Shown piece by piece: positions 11,230 to 22,969 of a stretch of 64,000 nt of DNA (positions are counted from its first letter, which is position 1; each line of letters opens with the position of its first letter). The notes below the pieces were generated by a model that saw nothing but the letters and a program-made list of their open reading frames with translations, was not told the DNA's origin and did not search any database. Source of the DNA: Moniliophthora roreri (taxonomy: Eukaryota; Basidiomycota; Agaricomycetes; Agaricales; Marasmiaceae); NCBI GenBank assembly GCA_001466705.2, contig LATX02000006.1, positions 1 to 64,000 of the forward strand. Reading direction: 5' to 3'. A program made the position numbers and the translations under genes.

Positions 11230-13515
11230 CCACCGTCTCCAGCCGTAATTGTGCCTGTATGGCCCGTGGATCTTAATCTTGCTAAGGAACGATTTGTATC
11301 ACTCAGATCTACATCGACCAACATAACGCTTAGACGCTTGATCCTTAGCATAGCGTATACGTAGCACACTTAACATTTCTGACTGGCGAGACATCGAGCT
11401 GGAAGGTGAGGCGTAACTTGTGTAAACATTGGGTATCGTCCTATTGATATCGAGTACTCCTATATATCTAACCTGAGCTTCCAATGTCCCATCAGCGCAG
11501 CGAGAAATGCTTACTTTCTACTCCTCGCACTCGAAGAGCTGTAGGTTCAAAGAACGTGAACGTGCTGTACAGGGTTTCAATATGGTTTCTGGACGGGGGA
11601 AGGCATAGATATTTGGGATGAGCTGGTATTACCTCCATGTTGCCTCACCTGGTGGCTCGACTGTTCTCCGTCGCGTCGTGGAACCATGAACGTCAGTGAA
11701 CCAGCATGACTCATTGCAGATTATTAAACATCCCAACGAACATGGATATGGTTTCGGGCCAGAACGCATGTTTATTATTGATTTGTTGGTGTGTAACACC
11801 GTTTGATTAATCGGTAATCCTGCCTGGATTAATTGAGAGAGGGGAAATTCAGAAACAGATAATAACGGGTGATTGCCTGTATACAGACCTGAGCCATGAG
11901 TACAGTGATCAGAACATCCAAAGGCAGACAGAAAGACAGATTCATGCGCTCCAAAGCATGATTGTGAATGTGATTGGCGACGGGTTGAAAGGGATACAAG
12001 CCTTCAGACAAAGGTCAGCACGCACAGGCCAGCACGCACAAGCTAATGCGACTATGCGGGTTCAGCACTTACATTGGAAGGCATTTCCAATGCACAGGAA
12101 AGCTAGTATATGTCCCGGGTATAGCATTGTGTCTGCAAGCCAAAGCACCGAGGATGAAGATATATTTTTGTAGTGGTCAGTTTGAAAAAAAAGAGCACAA
12201 ATCCTAACCTATTACAACTGATCCCACGTCGTCGGTCTAGAACCTTCGCTTGCTCGGATATGACAGCAGTTTCATGCCTAAAGCAAAAAACATAGAGTGG
12301 GGATACGAAATGGAGAACAAAAACACATACCTTGATAAAATAAGAGGAGATGGCGACGGTCGAAAGCAGCGTGGCGATGACGTTGACTTTTTAGAGACGT
12401 GATTTGATGGGAGTCTGGACCGTCGCGTGGCCTTTTTCTTCTCTCTTCTCCATCAACAGCAATGACGACGGCGACTTCAAAGTTGAAGGATAATCCTCAA
12501 GATGAGTTGTTATGTTCATGCAGCTATCTATCGTTCTGATTATTTTGAACAACGCGGTATTGGACAAGCATGAAGAGCCTCCCTGGGGGATAAAATGAAG
12601 AATTCCCGACCAACAAACAAGATCTCGGACCCCTCATCTTCCTGATAATCCAGACCATTGGTACTACAACGATACGGAGGAGGTGCAAGATACCAATCTA
12701 GAGGACTCAAGCACCCAATGAGTACGTAGTCGCCATCTCTTCGCACTTTCCCTGTTTCTGAAGTTTAGTTCCCTCAACTATCCTGTTCGCTCAGTAGGCT
12801 CAACTATCAATGTTCGTTATGAAGACCCCAACCAGTTGTTTCACAGTCATTGTATCAGAAGCTTATCGACTCACCACAGCGAAGACAACGGTGAACACCT
12901 TATTATCAGTGTCTACAGCATTCAAGGTATATTATACCGAGCCTTGAAGCTGAGCCGTTGCCTGTCATGAAGCGGGAGATGCAGGTCGGGACCGATCAAC
13001 AGTCATGAGTCGAGTAGTGTTGGTACCGCATTGGACGATCTCCATAAGTACACCCGTTCTCTCGTGCTACAACTAGCATGGATGATGTATAACTACAAAC
13101 CGAATGGAAATGGTCTACAAATATCCTGGTTACGTTGACCACCATCGCTTATCCCGCATTCACCATAACACGCGACGCCCTGTTTTTCATTAACGACGTT
13201 GTAAAGCCCATCATTGCTGCCTTGTCAACGTTTGTGTGATGCGGTACCCTACTCGTAGAACGAAGATATAACAACCTCTTCAACTCGATATAAGATGAAC
13301 CGCACTCGACAGCATAGACTGCGCTGCCTCCTCCAGTTCAGCAATGCAAGAATCTTGGACATTAATCCATTCATTGCTTGCGTTACTCTCACTCTGCGTC
13401 GTGCTGCCGGTGCACGTTACTTATTAACATCAATGTAATGCACTGCCGGTACGCCGTTCTCTCGATTCACGTACTCTGAACTCAGGTCCGGTGTAGGTAG
13501 TTCCGATGGCCTCAA
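11230..13515. other. No confidently identified gene
   Basis: About 2.3 kb. On the minus strand two exon-like pieces (about 12,060-12,170 and 11,880-12,011) read YIFILGALACRH and LSFCLPLDVLITVLMAQV with plausible splice signals, suggesting remnants of a small membrane protein. Near 12,330-12,450 the minus strand reads MEKREEKGHATVQTP and, after an in-frame stop, VNVIATLLSTVAISSYF, a possible one-pass segment. Neither forms a complete gene, and I do not recognise a family. Confidence 0.35.
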
Positions 13516-14208
13516 ATGGAGAAGCTTGACTTTTTGTCATCGTCCTGGAGAGAAAGATCTCGGGACGAAATCAAACAATTCCTCCTCACGTTCACCGTCT
13601 ATGGCGAATTGCTCAGCGCACACTCAACTTTTGTAGCGTTTACAACCTTACCTTCCATCGACGAGGTGTATACAGCACGGACTCCAGGTCGAATGGATGA
13701 ACTACGCAGCCATCTTCATTACGCTCACTGCCGCTAATTCAACCATCTCCGCTATCTCACCCAACGTGCTGTTCTCTGTCAACACCATTAAGCCAACCAT
13801 TGTTACTTCATCCGTCTTTCCCATATCCGGTACCTTATCCTTGCCGCGCAGTGGCTTCTATTCCAGTATGGAACTGTACCACAGTTCCTCAGACGCTCCT
13901 CGACATATATTGCACACGCATCTCCGCAATAATGTCTCGGATACCAGTATGTTGTGCCATGTCGTCTATATTATCCTTTTCGTGGCCTATGCTGTCGCAC
14001 GAGTTGCCGTTTGGGTAGTGTCTTCGCTGGCTTTGGTGGATATGACAGGACAATATGTTATTTGGGGTTTACCTGGATCGGGATAAGTGTTACACAAGTT
14101 TTGGGAAGTATCGTGAATGCATGGAGGTGTATTAGAAGGGCAGCGACAAATATACGATTGGGAATCAACCGGCGACGACCCAGTGAATCAGACGAATACC
14201 GGGTCTGA
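13516..14208 (+). other. Possible multi-exon membrane protein, unidentified
   Basis: Three overlapping open frames on the plus strand contain hydrophobic stretches (for example NYAAIFITLTAANSTISAIS near 13,700 and FTWIGISVTQVLGSIVNAW near 14,075) and a basic end, RRRPSESDEYRV, before TGA at 14,206-14,208. The change of frame between them suggests short introns, but I could not place splice sites with confidence. No family is recognised; it could be a real small membrane protein or a decayed one. Confidence 0.3.
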
Positions 14209-14402
14209 GGATGGCTCTAAGGTATTGCCATCGACTCAACCTCAGGACTTTTGAAGATAGATATGTCGATGCTGGGGATTCTTTACCTCTTATGTTGGGA
14301 ACATTTCAATATTTTTACCAGAGTTCCAGTCGTATTCATGACTTACACAGTTTGTAAAAACAAAAGCACCGTCATGATATTTCACCCTCCTGATCCCACT
14401 AA

Positions 14403-16236
14403 TCAAGAGCGATCAACCTCGTAGCCAAGTACCACCATTTCCGGGTCATTCTCCACGTCCCAACCTTCCCAATCAGCAGATAATGTCTCTACAACTCTTA
14501 CTGCTATTCCTCTCTTCTGCAGCTTCCGTAGGCGGTCCAGATTGAGAAGGCGAACCTTTGAGTCGACGACGTCAAGATATGCGGAAGTCAGGCCATTAAA
14601 AGCAAGGCTCTCTAATAGCCCTTCAAACCGATTTTCTCTCCAGTCGTTATAGACTCTTAGCGAAAGGTGCTTGAGGTTAGGAAAAACGGGATTGGCGGAA
14701 TCTGGAAAGCTCTCGTTCAATATCTCAATATATGAAAGATTCAGTACTCACTTTGCTCGGTGAGGTATAGCAAAAAATCCGAAGTCACCAGTTCATTCAA
14801 ATCTTCGCGATCATCACCAATGTCAGAGCTGTACCTGGTCGAACTTTCTTTCGCTTCTCCCAGGTATAGCTCGCTGACTTGATAGATGCAATCGATAAAT
14901 CTTGCGAAATTAGAAGCCGTGACGGGTACACCCATCATGCGAAAGACCTCCAGTGAAATACCTGAATGCAGTATGAATTCGGCTACAACGCCCAGAAACC
15001 TCGACCTATCATAGGGAGTATCTTCATCTCTGCCAACGTCATCTTGGCTGAAATAGGAAAAGAAGGAAAGCGCTTTTAATGCAGGACAAGTGAGTGATGC
15101 AATTAAGCGCTGTGTTCCGACGAATGGATGGGTATTGTTACGGGAAATGGTATTCGTTTTCATGGCTTCGAGCGTAAGGCTACGCAGGCGAGGGAGATGG
15201 ATAGGATCTGAGGGGTGTACCACCTCATTTGTCTGAGCGTGGGGTTTCTCTCCGATCTTGAACACAAGATGTATTGACTCGAGCATGGAACACGTCCTGA
15301 GCGCCTCCGATGCTGCTTTTTCGGTTCCGTGTAGGCATAGGGAAGTGAGATTCCGGAGTGGGAATGATGTTGTAGTGAGCTCTACCGAACTGAAGCTCAA
15401 CCGGGAGATGATTTCGACCTTATCCAGGTTAGGCGCTCGTTGGAACACCTCCAATAGCTGAGTACGCATCGTGCGATCATATTGGGCAACTTTAAGTGAA
15501 CGCAGCTGCGAGAACGAATCCGCCTTCGGCTCGAGGAGTTGAAGGATAGCCTCGGCGGCGGTGGACGAGGATACGGTTATGCACAATTCCGACCACCGGC
15601 TTGACTGTTGAACCATGGTTTCTAACAGTTTTAGATGACCAGTGTGCATGCCTCTACCACCGTGAACATCACCGCCTGATACAGACAGCTCGACAATCAT
15701 TGGGAATGCCCCTGACCACTCTATATGGCATTCAAGCGCTCGAAGGGTGTGAGAAGATAACGGATCACTGAAGGAAATCTGCAACAAAATTGCTCCCCAG
15801 ACCTGAGGCGTCGTGAGTAAGACCCGACGCCATCGAGCACAAACCAGTCCCAAAGTCCCAACTTTGGAATGACTGATCCGATCTCCCTTGATTATGTTGG
15901 GACGATTCCTTGCGTCGTATATGAATATCAAGGCCAGTACCTCAGCGGGTAACCTTCGGACAGGTGTAAATAACGATACATATCGGATGCGAATTTCTTC
16001 GAGGGACACCATTGCACGTCGGTGTTCCTCGATTTTGGTGTCCAGTTCTTCCATGATCACGTTGATAGAAGCTTCCTCGGACGAGGACAATACCCCTCCT
16101 AGCCGAACACTTCGGTAAATCTTTTCGACATTGTCTTTGTATTCTTCGTCTTGAGGATTTAGCCTGGGTGTAGCCGCAGCTGATCAGTGACTGAAAAGAT
16201 TGGATGTCGGAACCCATACGTTCTAAACAATGACAT
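14403..16236 (-). CDS. F-box protein with leucine-rich-type tail
   Basis: Likely SCF adaptor. The model is complement of 14403-14701, 14752-16163 and 16220-16236, giving 575 residues with all joins in phase (introns of 50 and 56 nt). The start is the ATG at 16,236; an internal Met (MEELDTKIEEHRRA) would be an alternative. After a short coiled-coil-like stretch of charged residues comes the F-box (VRRLPAEVLALIFIYDARN, then LGLVCARWRRVLLTTPQVW). The rest is made of repeated strands and helices such as FSQLRSLKVAQYD, LRNLTSLCLHGTE and FPNLKHLSLRVYND. It is of the same broad family as the gene at 7.8 kb but clearly diverged. Function and target are unknown. Confidence 0.75.
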
Positions 16237-16567
16237 CTTGAGCTCCTAGGTTGAGTTGTCGCCTAGGAGGTTACAGCGGCGTAAGAAGGAATGGTGTCAA
16301 GGTGGTGGTTTTGGTAAGAGTAGATCTCTTATCAATGATTATCTGTCGCGCCTTGCCACGTGTTTCCCTCCCTTGATCGAGAACCATGATGTTCACGTCC
16401 AGTTCGGAGGATTCAGTCCGAGTCGAGGAAAGCTTCGGGTTTCTTATAGTACACTTTCAATTTGGGTCTTTTGATGACTTCGTTCTGAACGATAAGCTTC
16501 CCACAACTCACACAGGCCCAGGAATGTACAATACTTGCATATTCAACCCATCGCGTCCTCAAAGCTT

Positions 16568-16948
16568 CTAAGCGCCCTTGAAGGACCCTTTTCTCGTTCC
16601 CACAACACTAATCAAGATACTTATACGAAGGTCGTCACTATATCGTCTACGGTATGAGTCCCAGGAGGGAATATGAGCTTTGTCGGCTTTAGTCTGAATG
16701 GAGCGATCTGTTTGAGATTCGTATTCCTCACCTAAATATCTTGCCGTCAGATTTGAAGGCCGGCTAGAAAAAAAGCACGCATTACAGTTTTCTGGATGTA
16801 TTTTCCAGATAGATTGATTCTCGTTGATCGCCGTGAGCGTCTGTTCGTCCGTTGCGTTTGAGATCCAGCTGTCGTCTTCCCAAACGATATCTCGTCCCCA
16901 AACGCAGCATATATTATCTGAAGACGAGTGGGATTCGATTACACTCAT
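16568..16948 (-). CDS. Hypothetical protein
   Basis: A single open frame of 126 codons from ATG at 16,948 to the stop at 16,568. It is Ser-rich at the start (MSVIESHSSSDN) and has a Trp/Cys-containing middle (VWGRDIVWEDDSW, ENCNACFFS) and a basic end. No signal peptide, membrane segment or known motif is visible. A potential intron (GTGAGGAATACG donor near 16,730) would change the C-terminus. It may be a real small gene or a chance frame. Confidence 0.25.
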   Translation of the reverse strand: MSVIESHSSSDNICCVWGRDIVWEDDSWISNATDEQTLTAINENQSIWKIHPENCNACFFSSRPSNLTARYLGEEYESQTDRSIQTKADKAHIPSWDSYRRRYSDDLRISILISVVGTRKGSFKGA

Positions 16949-17305
16949 TTCACGCGTTTCATTTGCACCGTGTCAATGAATCCAGGTGGTATCATTACGA
17001 ATGAAGTAGTCGGTTGAGGAAATGACGTCACGGTAGAGTGGCTGACCGTCGGGAAGTCGAAGGGTATTGTGCATACGTCGATGTCGATATAGTTTGGGAG
17101 TCTTTCTGCTCTGTACTTATGTACAGGCTCACAATTCCGAGATCACCTATTTTCATAAGCGAATATTATGGGCGTCAGCGGTTTCCACCGCCATGTTCTT
17201 CAGCGTTGATGCCCTAGTGTGTCACTCCGTTGGTCAAGGATCTGGATGCACAGTTCGCGCAGCGTGTATGATAAATTCATATATTGGAGTAAATGTACAG
17301 AGAAT

Positions 17306-18595
17306 TCAAGCAGATATCGCTTTCAGTACAATTGCCATAAACTCTTCCGGTGCCACCTGATGAATCTAACCCACAGATATCTCAGTTCTTCGTTCTGGTA
17401 TCGTAAAATCTGAATGGAGGAAACTCACAAAATGACTTGCACCCTCCATAGTAATAAACTCCACCTTCCGAACACCTTCATTGCCATTTCGTTTCAGATA
17501 CTCCAAATACAGCCTCTTTGTTTCATGGTACGTCCAGACTGTCAACCATACTGAATTGGGGGCATACAAGTAGGTGAACTTGACATTAGGTATGATCTTG
17601 TTTTCAAACAGTGCTCGTTCAGTGTTTACACGGAGGCGCAACTGCATAGCTGGACCAAATCTATGAAACACCAATTTAGCGAGAATTCGAACGTCGGAAG
17701 GAAAGTGCAATATAGAACACTCACGCAGCCAAATCAGATGGAAGCCCACCAGTGTTGTAACACCTCTCGACTTGCTCTTTCGACCACGTATCGACGAAAC
17801 ACACGTCAGTGCGTTTACGCAAGTCGTACCCATCAAGACTCGTCGATGATACCTGCATGTGGTCGTGTGAGTAGGTCGAAGAGACCCAGTGGAAGAATAT
17901 GTCAAATTTATCTTCGAGAGTGGTGGCTTCGGGATCAGTCCATGGGAGGTAGGCGACTGGTGAGAGGAAGCTGGGATGTAGAGGGTACCCTAAAGCTTGA
18001 CTGGGGGGATCTGTGCATGTGTTAGATGTATGTAGGTAAAGGATGAAATAGTTACGGACCGTAAAGAATGAAATGTTTCAAGTGCTCATTCAACAGTGAA
18101 TATGTCTCGGAGTCGAGTGGACTGGGATCCGAGAAGAGTGATAAAGCTGTTGCTGATCCCATAGACCAGCTCATGATGATCATGCCTCCGCCTTCTGATA
18201 TCTTGGATATCTTTTCCTTCTCGATGAATCTCTTGATGAAAGCAGCGAGGACGAGCGCAATCCGGTCCAGAGATTCCTTTTTGCCGTTCTGGAGGTCCTC
18301 TAGATCAAGTTGGCTGTAGAGTGTTGAGCCTGGGTATCCGAGACGGTTCACGGCTACCGCCCTGAGATTATTGGATTGTGCAAGAGCAGTTACGCCTTCG
18401 AATCCGCCTGGAAAAAGTTGAGTGAGGTGGCGAGCCTTAAGCGTAGGTAGTGATCAACAGACCTGCAGTGAATCCCCCGCCATGTAAGATGATTAATGTA
18501 GTGTATGTCTGCGAGGTGTTTGGAGGACCGCTGTCGATGAACCAAATCCTGTTGTCATCGAAGAGCGTGTAGGTGTCTTCAATCAGGTTAAGCAT
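17306..18595 (-). CDS. Alpha/beta-hydrolase fold protein
   Basis: Model: complement of 17306-17365, 17429-17660, 17725-18010, 18060-18407 and 18463-18595, 352 residues, every junction in phase. Start chosen at ATG 18,595 (MLNLIEDTYTLF); an upstream in-frame Met at 18,652 is possible. The fold is shown by the oxyanion loop LIILHGGGF near residue 38, the strand AVAVNRLGYPGS, the nucleophile elbow MSWSMGSA (Ser in S-W-S-M-G, with Ser in place of the first Gly of GxSxG), KFTYLYAPNS, and the catalytic His in MEGASHF near the end. The final exon reads IHQVAPEEFMAIVLKAISA. The substrate cannot be told from sequence; the family includes esterases, epoxide hydrolases and C-C hydrolases. No signal peptide is seen, so probably intracellular. 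Confidence 0.85.
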
Positions 18596-18599
18596 CTTT

Positions 18600-19535
18600 A
18601 AGGGGAGTGTTCTCAGTTCATATGTTAGGCCAACAAGGCATGATATACACATACGTTTCTATAGTTCTATAATAAGGCCTTCCGCCCCTTCAAATGCTCC
18701 ATTAAGTAGGAACCAAGCGCCCAAGAAGGTTTTTCATCGCCGCCTTATCGACACCTGTCGTTCCTCGGCAGAATTGACGACCTGATCAAGCTGATAGTAT
18801 TCGCAGTACTTATCTTCGGGTTGCCAAAAAATGTATCCATTATCGTTGCGGAACTTTGATCAAGGAAAGGGATGATGAAGGTAAAAAGTCAACTCGGGCT
18901 AATCTCGGGCCAATTGGCCAGGTACCTTGGTAAGTGCTTCCCACGCCCGTCAACGCTCCCAGGAACTGATTCCCAACGAGAAATGTGATTACCTAGGCTG
19001 ACGTTTCTGACCTGGGCTGACATGTATTGGCGTTTCCTGACGATGCTACCAATTTTGACTGATTTTGGCTTGTTACATATGAACAATAATAAGCAAAAAC
19101 CAAATCAGGTTCCAAGTCAATTCAAAGTCCAGTCAAAGTCTTGCCATCGTCATCCAAACGGTGGGTCCGTGCGAGCTGAGTTTAAATTTACCTCACAAAT
19201 ACCGGTTCTCTGACTTCTAGTTTTCTTGCATTCCCTTCCGTACCCACAACCTACAACCCACAGCCCCTGGCCCCATTCTCCTACGATCTCCCATGATAGA
19301 AGTGGACGTGTCGAGTTGGATAGTGAATTAAGGGCTTGGTTGTGTTATCAGTTTCTGTACTCAGGACCTTACGATGCTCACCAGTACGTGTCTTAACTGG
19401 TTGTCGCGCCACAAGCTCATATCTGTCTTATAGCCTCCCACGAAACGATACTCGAATCAGACCGGAAAACACATTCTGCTCGGTAAGTAATCCTTATCCC
19501 TGTGACTATAGATGCTGATGTCAAATCTAAGTACA
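18600..19535. other. Intergenic, no gene recognised
   Basis: Upstream region of the hydrolase. Only short frames without motifs are present. A motif-poor stretch at 19,200-19,300 contains CCCACAACCTACAACCCACAG-like low-complexity text. Confidence 0.5.
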
Positions 19536-19537
19536 TA

Positions 19538-19812
19538 CTGGGGTATTTCGATTGATTCGGATGGCCTGTGACCTGTGACTTGTCCATCCGGACTCAACCA
19601 TTCAGATGGAGGCCTGGCAGTCCGTGACCGCCGAATATTTTTCGGATTCTAGCGCCCAAAATCAACCCAAAACTGCCAAATTTGGAAATTTTTTGGTGGT
19701 CACAGTCCGAGCCTATTCGGATGGACCCTCCGTGACCTGTGACCATCCGAAAATATTCGGAAATTTTGAGCCCTGTGACGCGTGACGATCCGAATCAATC
19801 GAAATACCCCAG
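19538..19812. mobile_element. Short inverted-repeat element (mariner-type MITE)
   Basis: 275 bp with near-perfect terminal inverted repeats of about 25 bp: CTGGGGTATTTCGATTGATT on the left and the same text in reverse complement on the right. It is flanked by TA on both sides (19,536-19,537 and 19,813-19,814), the target duplication of Tc1/mariner elements. The interior is built from repeated GTGACCTGTGAC and CATCCGAA words in both orientations, so the whole can fold back. It is non-coding. Confidence 0.8.
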
Positions 19813-20270
19813 TAGTTGGTTCTCCGTTGCCGGGAAGAGGTCTGAGGTATGCGATGATTCATGCAGAATAATAAATCTTAGAATAGTACTAGCTAGTCCT
19901 TCCTGTAGTAAATAGTTGGTCAATCAACATCAACTTCAGTTATTTTATCTGATGTGGTTCGGCGATAATTGACGAAAATTGGCACATATTATCATGCCGC
20001 TTGAAATATTAACTGGCGTCAGTAGGCATCGATAGATGTCAATATATTCTCACTTACTGGCGTTCATAGACGTCTATTGGTGTTCTTCGATGTTCTGGGG
20101 GAACGTCGATAGTAATCACCTGGGGTCAGCGTACGTCCGGATTTATGACTGGGACTGATTGGCCACGGGATTGAAAACAATTATCTACTTGACTGAATGA
20201 CTTCGTTAACATGGTATCTACGGACAACTCGAGCCTCTTCCCAACTCCTCCACCACATCCTCAACCCCCC

Positions 20271-21042
20271 CATCAGCAAAATGGACACCTAAATATAATA
20301 AATTATAATGTATTTTGCTGATTTTAGTCCATTGTAATAGATTAAAATGCATTAAAATGAGACTGGTGTTATTATAATCCATTAAAATACAATAAAATGG
20401 GATGGTATTATTATAGTACATTAAAATGCAATAAAATGGGATGGTATTATTATAGTGTATTAAAATGCAATAAAATAAGACAGAGTTATTATAATGTAGT
20501 AAAATAGATTGTAACAGAGGCAATCAAAACAGTGCATTTTTATGCCTTCCAGAGGACAGGGAGAGGACTCTATAAAGTGAAGGGAAGCTTTTGGTTGGGG
20601 ATTTGATCAATAGAAACAGCAAGGGGGTGGAGATAGGTGTTTTGAGTAAGGGGATATATTGCACTATGTGTGGTGGTAAGTATATGGCACTGTGGTACAG
20701 TGGTCTTGAGCACCCCGCGGCTGCCAAGGTTGCTGACTAATCTACCTTGAGGTTGAGGGTTCGACTCATGGGGGTTGCAACAAATAAATGTTATTTCTTT
20801 TTGTCCCCGACCCCCAGGTGGGGCCAATGCATTATAATGGCTGAAATACATTATAATAGCCAAAATACATTATAATAGCCAGAATACATTATAACCATTT
20901 TGCTTCATTTTAATCCATTAAAATAAAGGAACAACAATTATATTACATTAAAATACACCATAATGATTATAATGTATTTTGGCCATTATAGCATATTTCA
21001 CTCATTTTATTCCAATATATTTAGGTGTCCATTTCGCTGATG
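20271..21042. mobile_element. Inverted-repeat element with internal tRNA-like promoter, copy 1
   Basis: 772 bp. Ends are CATCAGCAAAATGGACACCT and, in reverse complement, CATCAGCGAAATGGACACCT, continuing to AAATATA. The left third is a string of imperfect ATTAAAATGCAATAAAATGG units. The centre contains a tRNA-like block: A box TGGTACAGTGG at 20,693-20,703 and B box GGTTCGACTC at 20,758-20,767, followed by GGGGGTTGCAACA. The right part repeats CATTATAATGGC units. Two further copies (53,580-54,044 truncated, 54,077-54,858) share the same layout. No open frame of note. Combining terminal inverted repeats with a Pol III-type internal promoter is unusual; it may be a SINE captured in a MITE. Confidence 0.8.
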
Positions 21043-21571
21043 CCCGTCTACCTCTTCATTGATCCTCTTAAAACAGATAATTGACGGACTGCCTTGTCTC
21101 AAATGCCCGCCCAAGCGGCGGTCGTTCGTGCGTTGGTCCCTTGATCCGGATTGGCCCTTGCAGTACGGCGTTCACGTTGGATCAAGGGTATCCTGTCTTG
21201 ATTTGTGAGTGGAACGATAGAGGTGGTGAACATGCAGGCTTAGCATTCTTCAGACAGAGAAATAGCAGAGGAAGCAGGCCCTATGCTTGACCGACACATC
21301 CGCCGCCTAAACATCTTCGGATACCGATAACAGCCTCGAGATCGCTTCTCATACTTCCAAACAGCGAAGAACGAAAAATATCAGGTCGACAATCAGGCGG
21401 TTTGTTGATCGCTTTGCAAGGCAAAATGATGCGCGTAATCCATGTGTAGCACGAGAAGTAATTGTATAAAAATAATCATTCTATGTATCTGTAATCCGAG
21501 TCCCATGTCGACATATCTGATGCCCAGGCAACAGTCGAATCAGTGTTGGGTCATACCAGTGGGCTACTGTA

Positions 21572-22910
21572 CTAACAGTCTCGGGTACCCATGATGATAC
21601 TACAGGCTGATGATGGCAAGTGATGTAGTACGTCTTGCTTAAACAATTCCAAGGCATCCTTCTCCTCAACCAACTCCACATTCACGTTCCTGCCTGCGGC
21701 CAAACAATGCGGGAAATGCCCTGCCGCCAATGACACCAATGATTCATGTGTTCCATCGCTATGAATGTCTGCAATGACCAGGAATATCACATTCTGAATG
21801 CTCGAGAACCTAGCCAATGAGAGAAGGCGATCTATGGCAACCCAAACTCCCTGACATTCCAATATATCTGGCGGGACGACGAAAACGATCTTCTCTAAGC
21901 AAAGAGACGTGATTGTTCGGAGACTTTGATACAATCTCGCATTGAAGTTGGCGATAAGAGACTTTCTGATTTCGAGAGACAGAGTACCAGCGACGATTGC
22001 GTCGAACGTGAGGGATTTCATTTGGGTAAACTGAGAGAAATCGAAAGGGGCTTGTTGACTGTCAGAACCAGCAATTGTGTTGATTTTCGGACATGCACTT
22101 ACAGTTGAATAACAGGAAACTGTGACGGAAGCATATTGACTCGATTGTCAAATTGAGGTGAGGGATGAGGCGAAGGATCATGTCGGTTGCTTCGTGGATG
22201 CCGATATGCTGGGTCAAGAAATGTCTGGGCCCATTAAAAGTAGGACGGGATCGGGACAATAAGCATAGTCCATGGTATTTATGTTCATCGCGATTGCAGC
22301 AGGCTCGAATTAAGAGTTTTTGAAGGTTGACGGGTAAGGTCAAAGGGCTGACATCAACGTTGACGTTTGAAACGGACAGTATCTTGAGATTCTGAATTGG
22401 CTGCACAATCTGGATGATACTGGTCAGTGGCAATGTGTAATTGCAACGGAGGTCAAGGCGAGTTATTTTTGGGTAAAAGGAGACGATGGGGGTCGTAAGA
22501 TGAGAATAGAGGATGGTTGAAAAGAGTGACGCTGTGTCCCAACAAAGTGATAGGGACCGGAGGCTCTTTCCCGTCTTTTCAACAAGGGGGGCGAGGACGT
22601 AGATAAACCGGTCAGCTCTTGAACTGAGCTGATTCGTCATATCCTGGTTCCATGGAGATGACCAGTTCAGTTTGAATGTAATATGGTTGATGTGGTTCCA
22701 CTCGAAGGTGGATGCATAGTGAATGAGGTTATAAAGCCGGTTGGATGTAGTATCGGTGCCATCGAACTTGATTACGAGCCTGTCCATGGCAAAAAGGAAA
22801 CGAGAAACGTCGCTCCATTCCCTGCACACGAGGCTAGTAGTATTCAGGAGAGTATAATCGTCGCAAAAATGAAGGATGTTAGGCAGTAAATCTGCCGATA
22901 GTTCGACCAT
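21572..22910 (-). CDS. F-box-like protein
   Basis: Two long exons are visible: about 22,103-22,910 and 21,572-22,030. The start used is ATG 22,910 (MVELSADLL); the frame is open further upstream to about 22,961. The N-terminus has an F-box-like block (LLPNILHFCDDYTLLNTTSL, then VCREWSDVS). Strand/turn repeats follow (YPKITRLDLRCNYTL, IQNLKILSVSNVNVDVS). The second exon reads FDFSQFTQMKSLTFDAIV and ends MGTRDC. The obvious donor (CT|GTAAGT at 22,102) and acceptors (CTCTCAG or CTGACAG) give a join that is off by one base, so either a splice site is unusual or a 1-nt indel is present. Role presumably ubiquitin-ligase adaptor; target unknown. Confidence 0.6.
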
Positions 22911-22969
22911 CTCCCGGTTATATTCCGAGCTGTCGTGGCCACTTGACTTGAAGAAGGTCAAACATTAAG

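Noticed and set aside
20218..20523. Tyr/Asn-rich repeated frame (FYCILMYYNNTIP pattern), also at 53,670 and 54,167
   Set aside because: Arises from the ATTAAAATGCAATAAAATGG tandem units of the inverted-repeat element; no start context or splice structure.
20680..20775. A functional tRNA-Ser gene
   Set aside because: A and B boxes and an anticodon-like loop are present, but the acceptor stem does not pair; it is a tRNA-derived part of a repeat.
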